9,562 bases of DNA. Source: Brevundimonas vancanneytii. Its GTDB lineage: Bacteria; Pseudomonadota; Alphaproteobacteria; Caulobacterales; Caulobacteraceae. The DNA lies in NCBI GenBank assembly GCA_945874855.1, contig CAMCIP010000084.1:1-9562 (forward strand), given 5' to 3'. The position numbers were made by a program, and so were the translations under genes. Positions 1-6,044 of this stretch are shown one piece after another. Each line of letters opens with the position of its first letter. The first letter of the stretch is position 1. The notes beneath the pieces were generated by a model, which ran no database searches, was not told the DNA's origin, and was given only the letters and a program-made list of their open reading frames with translations.

Positions 1-287
1 AAGGTGGCCAGGGCCATGGTCAGGCCAGTGGCGACGATGAACTGGCGCGCCGTCAGGCCGCGCACGAACTCGTCCGCCTCATTCATCAGGCTCAGGGTCG
101 CCCAGATCTGGCCCACGATCGGCGCAGAGGCCGCCACCGCCAGCACCCAGCCCGAGGTGGCCGTCTTCACATCATCCAGAGCCCCGCCGATCGCCAGCAG
201 CATGACAACGACATAGGCGGACATGAAGGCGACGGTCCGCCCCACATAGCGCCGGTGGGCGGGGGTCATTGTCGGGGCCTCGGGCAT
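1..287 (-). CDS. Small integral membrane protein, 5' part (runs off left edge)
   Basis: Reading leftward from an ATG at 287, an open frame of 95 codons reaches the window edge without a stop. The product begins MPEAPTMTPAHRRYVGRTVA. It has a hydrophobic segment at about residues 18-40, a second at about 46-68, and the start of a third at about 84-95. Between the second and third lies a conserved-looking acidic stretch, LMNEADEFVRGLTARQF. A Shine-Dalgarno AGGAG (296-300) sits 8 bases before the ATG, which supports this start. From memory, proteins of this look are small multi-pass membrane proteins in Caulobacterales and relatives, often next to a small XRE-type helix-turn-helix regulator; that partner would lie beyond the left edge and is not seen here. 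No enzymatic function can be assigned. The gene is directly preceded by an array of repeated operator-like elements, so it is probably tightly regulated. Confidence 0.8.
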   Translation of the reverse strand, partial: MPEAPTMTPAHRRYVGRTVAFMSAYVVVMLLAIGGALDDVKTATSGWVLAVAASAPIVGQIWATLSLMNEADEFVRGLTARQFIVATGLTMALAT

Positions 288-295
288 GTCGTGTT

Positions 296-373
296 CTCCT
301 GACTTGAAGTCAGGTCAACATGACACGCCAGCCATGTAAGGTCAACATGACTTTCAGTCAGGTCCGCTTGACG
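296..373 (-). promoter_or_regulatory. Repeated operator-like array with candidate promoter upstream of the membrane protein gene
   Basis: On the minus strand the 13-mer GTCATGTTGACCT occurs exactly twice (339-351 and 312-324), and a degenerate copy, GTCAAGCGGACCT, lies at 360-372. The first and last copies are each followed by GACT, two bases, then AAGTC, so 301-325 and 349-373 form direct repeats matching at 20 of 25 positions. GACTTGAAGTC (301-311) is an inverted repeat that abuts the Shine-Dalgarno at 296-300. A possible promoter is TTGACC (341-346), 17 bases, then CATGTT (318-323); its -10 is weak. The repeats would overlap both promoter elements and the ribosome binding site, as expected for a repressor or autoregulator. 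The binding protein is not identified. Confidence 0.6.
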
Positions 374-374
374 C

Positions 375-2093
375 CTACTGTCGCCGCCGCTGCGACGCCT
401 GCCAGGCCTCGAACTGGTCGATGTGGTCCAGCCGGCGCAGCAGCTTGTTCTCCGGGTCCAGCAGGACATGGGCGCCGGCGGGCACATCGATCGTCGCGCG
501 GCCGCCCTCCATGGGCACGGTCCGGACCTGCCCGTCGACCGACACCTCGACCGGCAGGGGGAAGGCGGCGCCATTGCCGGTCTTCCACTCCAGGGTCAGG
601 CGGTCGCCGCTGCGGGTCTCGACCAGATCGGGCAGGGCCGCCTGGTACAGATAGCCGTCGAAGAACCAGGCCATGTCCCGGCCGGTGACGTCGGAGACGA
701 TCTTCACATAGTCCTGGGTGGAGGCGTAGCGCGGCTCGAAATTGCCCGGCGCCGGGTCGTCGCGCCCGTACACCAGGAGCCGCAGGGAGCGGTAGAAGGC
801 CTCGTCGCCGATCAGCAGCCGCAGGGTGTGCATCATCAGCGACCCCTTGGAATAGACGTCGTTGCCCGGCCCGCCCTCGCCCACCTCGTCGTCGGTCCGC
901 GCCCGGCCCGCCACGACCGGAAAGTCATTGGCCAGACCCAGCCGCTGCTCCATCAGCTCGGCCTCGAACAGCCGCTCGCCGTGCAGCCAGCGCAGATAGA
1001 GCGGCTGCATATAGGTGCCGATGCCTTCGTGCAGCCAGACGTCGTCGACCAGCACATGGGTCAGCTGATTGCCGAACCACTCATGCGCCAGCTCGTGGTG
1101 CAGCAGCCAGTCATAGCCCTTGTAGTCCTTGCGATAGCCGTTGCCGTAGGCGTTCAGCGTCTGGTGCTCCATGCCCAGATGGGGCGTCTCCACCACCCCC
1201 ATCTTCTCGTCGCCGAACGGATAGGGGCCCACCGCCTCCTCGAAGAAACGCAGCATCAGCGGGAACTCGGCGAACAGGGCCTCGACCTTGGCCGGATCGT
1301 CGGACCGCAGGTGCCAGTAGCTCATCGGGATCTCATTGCCGAAGCGGCTGCGATAGACCGCCGTCCGCTCCTCGAACGGGCCCACATTGATCGAGATGGC
1401 ATAGGTGTTGATCGGCCCCGAGGACCAGCTCCAGGTCGTCCAGCCGTCGCCATGGTCGCGCTTGCCGGTCAACCGGCCGGGCCCCGGCGCGGACAGGTTG
1501 GACGGCACGGTGATGTGCATGTCCAGGCGCGCCGGCTCGGCCGTCGCCCAGTCGATGCAGGGCCAGATCATGTCACAGCCGTCGCCCTGAACCGCCGTGG
1601 CGATCCACGGCTCGCCCGACGGGGCCGTGCGCCAGACCCAGCCGCCGTCCCAGGGAGCGTTGCGCGCCGGATGGGGCACGCCCGCATATTTGATCCGCAC
1701 CTGCACCGACTGCCCCGCCCGCAGGGCGCGCGGCAGGGTGATCGTCATCCGGCCCTCGGGATTGGTCCAGGCCGAGCGCGGCAGGGCCCGGCCGCCGATG
1801 GCCACCTCCGACACGTCGAAGCGGACGTCCAGCTCCAGCACCAGCCGCGCCAGCGGCGCCGTCGCGGTGAAGTCCAGCGTGGCCACCCCCTCGATCGACC
1901 GGGTCTCGGGCAGGATCCGGAAGGCGAGATCGGCCTTGTCGAACTGCATGGCCAGCTGTTCCGGCGCGCGCGGATGGCCGGTGTTGCGCGTCCATTCGGT
2001 GGAGGTGCGCTGGGCCGGTTCCTGGGCCTGAACAGTTGTCGTCAGGCCCATGGCGGCGGTCAGCGCCAGGGCGGCGGTCAGGGTCTTCGTCAT
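375..2093 (-). CDS. M1 family zinc metallopeptidase, exported (downstream copy)
   Basis: A 572-residue protein of the M1 (aminopeptidase N / leukotriene A4 hydrolase) superfamily, predicted to cleave residues from the N-terminus of peptides in the periplasm or outside the cell. Residues 1-23 look like a Sec signal peptide (hydrophobic core, VQA-Q cleavage site). An N-terminal beta-rich region (about 45-240) precedes the catalytic domain. Zinc ligands are visible: H333-E334-x-x-H337 and, 18 residues on, E356 in WLHEG. Y414 in VYSKG fits the transition-state tyrosine. In place of the classical GAMEN exopeptidase motif it has GMEHQ (307-311), retaining the glutamate. It is shorter than the roughly 870-residue E. 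coli PepN and lacks the large C-terminal helical domain; only a short beta-like tail follows. The ATG lies 13 bases after the stop of the upstream homologue, with the Shine-Dalgarno GAGAGGAAG overlapping that stop, so the two are probably one operon. The exact substrate is unknown. Confidence 0.93.
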   Translation of the reverse strand: MTKTLTAALALTAAMGLTTTVQAQEPAQRTSTEWTRNTGHPRAPEQLAMQFDKADLAFRILPETRSIEGVATLDFTATAPLARLVLELDVRFDVSEVAIGGRALPRSAWTNPEGRMTITLPRALRAGQSVQVRIKYAGVPHPARNAPWDGGWVWRTAPSGEPWIATAVQGDGCDMIWPCIDWATAEPARLDMHITVPSNLSAPGPGRLTGKRDHGDGWTTWSWSSGPINTYAISINVGPFEERTAVYRSRFGNEIPMSYWHLRSDDPAKVEALFAEFPLMLRFFEEAVGPYPFGDEKMGVVETPHLGMEHQTLNAYGNGYRKDYKGYDWLLHHELAHEWFGNQLTHVLVDDVWLHEGIGTYMQPLYLRWLHGERLFEAELMEQRLGLANDFPVVAGRARTDDEVGEGGPGNDVYSKGSLMMHTLRLLIGDEAFYRSLRLLVYGRDDPAPGNFEPRYASTQDYVKIVSDVTGRDMAWFFDGYLYQAALPDLVETRSGDRLTLEWKTGNGAAFPLPVEVSVDGQVRTVPMEGGRATIDVPAGAHVLLDPENKLLRRLDHIDQFEAWQASQRRRQ

Positions 2094-2106
2094 GCCGGGC
2101 TTCCTC

Positions 2107-3801
2107 TCAGCGACGCGGACGCATGCGGTCGACCAGCGGATCCTGGCGCAACACCTTGTTCTGGGGGTCGATCACCACGACCGCATCGGCCGGCAGGTCG
2201 ATATGACCCCGCCCGTCGGTCATCGGCACGGTGCGGATCTCGCCGTTCACCGAGACGTCCAGCGGCATGGGAAAGACTCCTGCCGGCGTCGACCAGGCCA
2301 GGTTCAGCCGGTTCCCCTCCCGCGTCCGGGTCAGCACCGGCAGGGAGGCCTCATAGAGATAGGCATTGAAGAACCAGTCGTAGTTCCGGCCCGTGACCTG
2401 ATTGACGATGGCGTTGTACTCGGGCGTCGACCGGGTCTGGGGCGTGAAATTGCCCGGCTTCGGATCGGCCCGGCCGTAGACCAGGATGCGGAGGGACTCA
2501 TAGAAGTCCGCGTCGCCCAGGGTCATGCGCAGGGTGTGGGCCACCAGCGAGCCCTTGGAATAGATGTCGCCGCCCGGCCCGCCCGGCCGGTTGTAGACAT
2601 CGTTCACCGTCTTCGGCGACCGGGACACGATCGGGGCCCGGTTGAGCAGCCCCTCGCGCTGGTCGGCCAGCTCGCGGTGCATATAGTGGTCGCCGCGCAG
2701 CCAGCCCGCATAGAGCGGCTGCATATAGCTGCCCAGGCCCTCGTGCAGCCACATGTCGTCGGCGTTCCAGTTGGTCAGCTGGTTGGCGAACCATTCATGG
2801 GCGAACTCGTGCTGCAGCAGCCAGTCATAGCCGCGACCGTCGATGCGATACTGGTTGCCATAGGCGTTCAGCGTCTGGTGCTCCATGCCGAGGTGGGGCG
2901 TCTCCACCACCCCCATCTTCTCGTCGGAGAAGGGGTAGGGGCCGACCGTCGCCTCGAAGAAGTCCAGCATCTGCGGGAATTCGGCGAACAGGCGCGCCAC
3001 GTCCTCCGGCTTGTCGGACTTCAGGTGCCAGAAATGCATCGGCACGACATTGCCGAACCGGCTTTGGTACTGGCCCGTGACCTCGACATAGGGGCCGACG
3101 TTCAGGGTGATGGCATAGATGTTGGGCTGGCGGATCGACCAGGCCCAGGTCGTCGTCCCGTCGCCATTGTCGGTCTTGCCCTGGAACGTGCCCGGCCCCG
3201 GCGCGGAGACGGTCGACGGCACGGTGAAGCGGACGTCGGCCCGGCCCGGCTCGGCCTTGGAGTTGTCGATGCAGGGGAAAAGCAGGTCGCAGCCGTTCAA
3301 CTGGAAGGCCGAGGCGATCCAGGGCTCGCCCGTCGGCGCGGTGGCCCAGACCACGCCCCCGTCCCACGGCGCCCGCGGCGCGACGCGCGGGCTGCCGCCA
3401 TAGGCGATGCGCAGCCGGGTCTTCGCCCCCGCCGCCAGCGGCCGCGGCAGCTGGACCGTCAGCCGCCCCTCAGGATTGCTCCACCGGTCGCGGGCGATGG
3501 TCTGGCCGTCGACCTGCACCTCCGAGACGTCGAACACCGTGTCCAGCTCGACCGAAAGCCGGTCGACAGGGGCCAGGACGGTGAAGTCCAGGATGCCGAC
3601 CCCCTCGATGGCCTTGCGCTCCGGCAGGACGGTCAGATGCAGGTCCAGCGTGTCGAACCTGACGGCCTCCTGCTCCGGCGCGCGGGGATTGTCGGTCTCG
3701 AGCGTGAAGCGGGTGGAGGTGCGCGGCGCGTCCTGCGCGGCGGCAGGCAGGGCCGCGACCAGACAGGCGGCGGCGATCAGGGCGAGACGGGATACGACCA
3801 C
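2107..3801 (-). CDS. M1 family zinc metallopeptidase, exported (upstream copy)
   Basis: A second M1 metallopeptidase, clearly homologous along its whole length to the gene downstream and probably a tandem duplicate. I choose the GTG at 3801 (564 residues) because AGGAG (3809-3813) lies 7 bases before it; the longer GTG start at 3816 would place that Shine-Dalgarno inside the coding sequence and adds five residues (MRSSS). Numbered from 3801, residues 1-22 form a Sec signal peptide ending AAA-Q. The zinc site is H331-E332-x-x-H335 with E354, the GAMEN-equivalent motif is GMEHQ (305-309), and Y414 in IYSKG is the likely catalytic tyrosine. Like its neighbour it lacks the long C-terminal domain of PepN. 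The two copies differ most around the pocket-flanking segment after the third zinc ligand (about residues 365-410), which may give them different peptide preferences; this is inference. It is separated from rpmB by a terminator, so it should have its own promoter. Confidence 0.93.
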   Translation of the reverse strand: MVVSRLALIAAACLVAALPAAAQDAPRTSTRFTLETDNPRAPEQEAVRFDTLDLHLTVLPERKAIEGVGILDFTVLAPVDRLSVELDTVFDVSEVQVDGQTIARDRWSNPEGRLTVQLPRPLAAGAKTRLRIAYGGSPRVAPRAPWDGGVVWATAPTGEPWIASAFQLNGCDLLFPCIDNSKAEPGRADVRFTVPSTVSAPGPGTFQGKTDNGDGTTTWAWSIRQPNIYAITLNVGPYVEVTGQYQSRFGNVVPMHFWHLKSDKPEDVARLFAEFPQMLDFFEATVGPYPFSDEKMGVVETPHLGMEHQTLNAYGNQYRIDGRGYDWLLQHEFAHEWFANQLTNWNADDMWLHEGLGSYMQPLYAGWLRGDHYMHRELADQREGLLNRAPIVSRSPKTVNDVYNRPGGPGGDIYSKGSLVAHTLRMTLGDADFYESLRILVYGRADPKPGNFTPQTRSTPEYNAIVNQVTGRNYDWFFNAYLYEASLPVLTRTREGNRLNLAWSTPAGVFPMPLDVSVNGEIRTVPMTDGRGHIDLPADAVVVIDPQNKVLRQDPLVDRMRPRR

Positions 3802-3870
3802 GGACGAACTCCTCACAGCGTCGGTCCGCGAACCTTAAGCGGCGTCGGCGAAAAGGGGAGTCACGGCGGC

Positions 3871-3888
3871 GACCATTACAGAATGGTC
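3871..3888 (-). promoter_or_regulatory. 7-bp inverted repeat overlapping a possible -10 element of the peptidase pair
   Basis: GACCATT (3871-3877) and AATGGTC (3882-3888) are perfect inverted repeats with a 4-base spacer. On the minus strand the centre reads TGTAAT (3875-3880), five of six matches to TATAAT, about 75 bases before the GTG at 3801. No good -35 lies at the right distance. The position, between the rpmB terminator and the first peptidase gene, suits a regulator-controlled promoter, but no regulator is identified. Confidence 0.35.
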
Positions 3889-3916
3889 ATGTTGCGCCTG
3901 ATCGCCCCGCCACAAC

Positions 3917-3943
3917 GAAAAAGGCCGGCGTTTCCGCCGGCCT
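3917..3943 (-). terminator. Intrinsic terminator of rpmB
   Basis: On the minus strand, AGGCCGGCG pairs perfectly with CGCCGGCCT (9 bp) around a GAAA tetraloop, and the 3' arm runs into a T tract (five T's, 3918-3922). It lies 27 bases after the rpmB stop. It should end rpmB transcripts and insulate the downstream peptidase genes. Confidence 0.9.
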
Positions 3944-3970
3944 CATCATATGTTTGGACTGTCGCGCCGA

Positions 3971-4267
3971 TCAGGCGGCGGCGTTCTCGGCCAGCTTGGC
4001 CTTGACCTTGCGCTTGATGCGCTGGGCCTCGGCCGACAGCTGCTCGTCGCGGGCCTTGACGATGAAGGGGTCCAGGCCGCCCTTGTAGTCGAGGGTGCGC
4101 AGGGCCGCATTCGAGATGCGCAGGCTGAACGTCTGGCCCAGGGCCTCGGACGCCACCTTCACCGACTTCAGCGACGGCAGGAAGCGGCGCTTGGTCTTGA
4201 TGTTCGAGTGGCTGACGCTGTGGCCGACCATCGGGCCCACGCCAGTGAGTTCGCAACGACGGGACAT
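3971..4267 (-). CDS. rpmB: 50S ribosomal protein L28 (bL28)
   Basis: A 98-residue protein beginning MSRRCELTGVGPMVGHSVSH, the characteristic N-terminus of bacterial bL28, followed by SNIKTKRRFLPSL, the LRISNAALRTLDYKGG segment and a lysine-rich C-terminal helix. bL28 is a structural protein of the large ribosomal subunit. The length matches alphaproteobacterial L28. The frame stays open further upstream, to 4426, but the family N-terminus and the AAGGAT Shine-Dalgarno (4274-4279) fix the start at 4267. Only two cysteine/histidine-type positions near the N-terminus are present and no four-cysteine zinc set is seen. The gene stands alone between its own promoter and terminator, as expected for a monocistronic L28 gene, and is divergent from the DUF3617-like gene. 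Confidence 0.97.
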   Translation of the reverse strand: MSRRCELTGVGPMVGHSVSHSNIKTKRRFLPSLKSVKVASEALGQTFSLRISNAALRTLDYKGGLDPFIVKARDEQLSAEAQRIKRKVKAKLAENAAA

Positions 4268-4313
4268 CGCCAGATCCTTCGCGGAGCGCCGCTCGAACCG
4301 GGGTCCGGGACGC

Positions 4314-4348
4314 AATAAACAAAAGCGCGCGGAAGCGGGTCCCGCGCG
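4314..4348 (-). promoter_or_regulatory. Leader hairpin plus U-rich run upstream of rpmB (attenuator-like)
   Basis: On the minus strand CGCGCGG (4342-4348) pairs perfectly with CCGCGCG (4326-4332) across a 9-base loop, and the 3' arm is followed by CTTTTGTTTATT (4314-4325). This has the form of an intrinsic terminator but sits between the rpmB promoter and the start codon, about 46 bases before the ATG. CGGGAC (4339-4344), in the 5' arm and loop, could instead pair with GTCCCG (4306-4311) downstream, which would break the hairpin. A further small hairpin, GAGC-GGC-GCTC (4284-4294), lies just before the Shine-Dalgarno. Alternatively this is only a 5' stabilising hairpin. Confidence 0.5.
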
Positions 4349-4357
4349 AGAGGGGGC

Positions 4358-4387
4358 CGTATAGAGGAGAGGGACGCCGCTCGTCAA
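4358..4387 (-). promoter_or_regulatory. Housekeeping promoter of rpmB
   Basis: On the minus strand TTGACG (4382-4387) is followed 17 bases later by CTATAC (4359-4364), or with 18 by TATACG (4358-4363). Both hexamers are close to the primary sigma factor consensus, and TTGACG fits the Caulobacter sigma-73 -35. Predicted transcription start is near 4351, giving a leader of about 85 bases. Confidence 0.7.
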
Positions 4388-4473
4388 GGCGATGCGGGCG
4401 TTCAGCCACCGTTCAAATCCCGCCACATATCACCGCTAAGCATGACCGTTCACTCCGCCCGGGGGCCTCACCC

Positions 4474-4926
4474 ATGAAGACCCGCTTTCTCGCCCTGACC
4501 GCCCTCGGCGCCGCCGCGCTGACCCTGGGCGCGTCCGACCGTCCCTATGCCGCCGCGACCCAGTCGGCCGACACCGTGCTGCCGGGCTACTGGGAGTACA
4601 CCACCTCGGCGGTCGGCGTGCGCGACACCGAGCAGAAATGCGTACGCCCGTCAGAGATCAACCGCTTCTTCGGCGGCCTGTCGACGCGACGCTGGACCTG
4701 CACCTATCCGGTGCGCGAGGTCGGCGGCGGCAATGCCCGCTTCGAAGGCGTCTGCCGCGACCGCAAGGGCCGGACCGTGCGCGTGCGCCTGAACGGCACC
4801 TATCGCACCGAGAGCTTCCGCTTCACCGGCGGCGCCCAGCTGGCCCGCGGCACCCCCTATCTGCCCGCCTCCATCACCGCCCGCCGGATCAGCGCCGAAT
4901 GCCCGGCCGGGGCGGAGTATTTCTGA
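4474..4926 (+). CDS. DUF3617-like exported protein
   Basis: A 150-residue protein, the only clear plus-strand gene in the window. Residues 1-27 form a Sec signal peptide (KTR start, hydrophobic stretch to about 20, YAA-A cleavage). The mature part opens with LPGYWEYTT (36-44), the typical 'P-G-x-W-E' opening of DUF3617 proteins, and holds four cysteines (56, 76, 94, 143), consistent with two disulfides in the periplasm. DUF3617 is widespread in Proteobacteria and its function is unknown. The ATG at 4474 is preceded by a weak G-rich Shine-Dalgarno (GGGGGC, 4461-4466). A possible -10-like GCTAAGC lies at 4435-4441, but no convincing -35 goes with it. It is divergent from rpmB and convergent with the next gene, stops 12 bases apart. 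Confidence 0.85.
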   Translation: MKTRFLALTALGAAALTLGASDRPYAAATQSADTVLPGYWEYTTSAVGVRDTEQKCVRPSEINRFFGGLSTRRWTCTYPVREVGGGNARFEGVCRDRKGRTVRVRLNGTYRTESFRFTGGAQLARGTPYLPASITARRISAECPAGAEYF

Positions 4927-4938
4927 GACGCGCGGGGT

Positions 4939-5307
4939 TCAGACTGCGGCCACCCCGGCCACGACATAGGTGTGCTGCTCACCGGACGGCAGGGTCAGGC
5001 TGACATATTCGCCGGACACGAACCGTTCCTCGCCGAACCGGAAGCCGAGCGCGTCGGCGGCCTCCCCGTCCTTGAGGTCGAGAAGCCAGGCCCCGCCGGG
5101 GCCGCGCCGCAGCCGGCCCGTGCCGATGGTCTGGCCGCCGGAGAAGCGCCGCACATGGCCGCGCGCGGGTTCGGCGTGCAAGGCCTCTGCGTCCAGCCGC
5201 CCTTCACTGTCGAGCGGGGCGACGAGGTCATAGCCGTCCGTCGGGTCCCCCGCCGGATGTCCCGGCTCCCGCGCGAGCTCGAGACGGACATGGTGGAACT
5301 GGGTCAT
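4939..5307 (-). CDS. Conserved alphaproteobacterial protein of unknown function
   Basis: A 122-residue soluble protein starting MTQFHHVRLELAREPGHPAG. There is no signal peptide or membrane segment, and there are no cysteines. It appears to be a small mostly-beta protein: an N-terminal strand with several histidines (5, 6, 17), a DGYDLVAPLDSEGRLDAEA segment (24-42), VRRFSGG (52-58), then GFRFGEERFVSGEYVSLTL (88-106) and a closing HTYVV. I recall similar proteins of this length in Caulobacter, Rhodospirillum and relatives annotated only as hypothetical, with the same 'HVRLELAR...GYDLVAPLD' opening; this is from memory. The start is supported by GAGGG about 7 bases upstream of the ATG. It has about 190 bases of its own upstream region, up to the carD terminator, so it is probably transcribed alone. 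No function can be given. Confidence 0.8.
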   Translation of the reverse strand: MTQFHHVRLELAREPGHPAGDPTDGYDLVAPLDSEGRLDAEALHAEPARGHVRRFSGGQTIGTGRLRRGPGGAWLLDLKDGEAADALGFRFGEERFVSGEYVSLTLPSGEQHTYVVAGVAAV

Positions 5308-5440
5308 CGCTTCGCCCTCGCTGAAACCGGTGGATGAGAGGCAGGATAGTGGACCACCAGCTCCCGGTGCTTGCGATGGATCAAATCCGCCAGGTGTGAG
5401 CGGGTTCCGGTGCGGGCGGCCGCTCCGGCGGGATCAATTG

Positions 5441-5469
5441 AAAAAGGCCCGGGATCGCTCCCGGGCCTT
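5441..5469 (-). terminator. Intrinsic terminator downstream of carD
   Basis: AAGGCCCGGGA (5444-5454) and TCCCGGGCCTT (5459-5469) form a perfect 11-bp stem with a 4-base loop. In the minus-strand transcript the stem leads into five T's (5441-5445). It lies 27 bases after the carD stop and should end the helicase-to-carD transcription unit. Confidence 0.92.
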
Positions 5470-5495
5470 CTTCATGTCGACGGCGGCGGCCTGGA

Positions 5496-6044
5496 TCAGG
5501 CGGCCTCGGCCTCGGGCTCGGCCGCGACCGGGGCCAGCGACTTCTTGGCGCTCAGCGACTTGCCGAGCAGGGCCACGGCGGCGTCCTTGTCGATCCGGTT
5601 GGCGGCGGCGACTTCGCGGGCCATACGGTCCAGGGCCGACTCATACAGCTGCCGCTCCGAATAGGACTGTTCCGGCTGGGTCTCGGCACGGTGCAGGTCG
5701 CGGACCACCTCGGCGATCGAGATCAGGTCGCCGGAGTTGATCTTGGCCTCATACTCCTGGGCGCGGCGCGACCACATGGTGCGCTTGATGCGGGCACGGC
5801 CCTTCAGCGTGGTCAGGGCCTTGGTGACGACGTCCTCGGCCGCCAGCGAGCGCAGGCCCGCCGTCTTGGCCTTCTTGGTCGGCACGCGCAGGGTCATCTT
5901 CTCATGGTCAAAGGTCACGACGTAGACCTCCAGGCTCATGCCGGCGACCTCCTGGGTCTCGACCGCCGCCACCTTGCCGACGCCGTGCGCCGGGTAGACG
6001 ACCGCGTCGCCGACCTTGAATTCCAGACCGCTCTTGTTCGTCAT
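5496..6044 (-). CDS. carD: CarD family transcriptional regulator (CdnL-like)
   Basis: A 182-residue CarD/CdnL protein. Members bind the RNA polymerase beta subunit through an N-terminal Tudor-like domain and stabilise open promoter complexes through a C-terminal helical DNA-binding domain, promoting rRNA and growth gene transcription. Visible parts: the N-terminal domain at about 8-65 (FKVGDAVVYPAHGVGKV, then TLRVPTKKA), and the helical domain from about 68 with W91 in RTMWSRRAQEY, the position of the conserved tryptophan that wedges into the minor groove. A flexible alanine/glutamate tail ends EAEAA; a C-terminal AA is the ClpXP degron described for Caulobacter CdnL. AAAGGA lies about 6 bases before the ATG at 6044; the open frame extends to 6122 but the family N-terminus fits 6044. 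It has a long structured leader and a strong terminator. Known alternative names are CdnL and, in mycobacteria, CarD. Confidence 0.95.
   Translation of the reverse strand: MTNKSGLEFKVGDAVVYPAHGVGKVAAVETQEVAGMSLEVYVVTFDHEKMTLRVPTKKAKTAGLRSLAAEDVVTKALTTLKGRARIKRTMWSRRAQEYEAKINSGDLISIAEVVRDLHRAETQPEQSYSERQLYESALDRMAREVAAANRIDKDAAVALLGKSLSAKKSLAPVAAEPEAEAA

Noticed and set aside
423..4005. Two very long plus-strand open frames (about 650 codons each) opposite the peptidase genes
   Set aside because: They lie antisense to genes with clear M1 motifs and signal peptides. Their translations are low-complexity (G/R/P/H/V-rich), as expected of antisense frames in GC-rich DNA.
4408..4441. Promoter for the DUF3617-like gene
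   Set aside because: GCTAAGC resembles part of a sigma-73 -10, but no -35 is found at an acceptable distance; left as a note in the gene entry.
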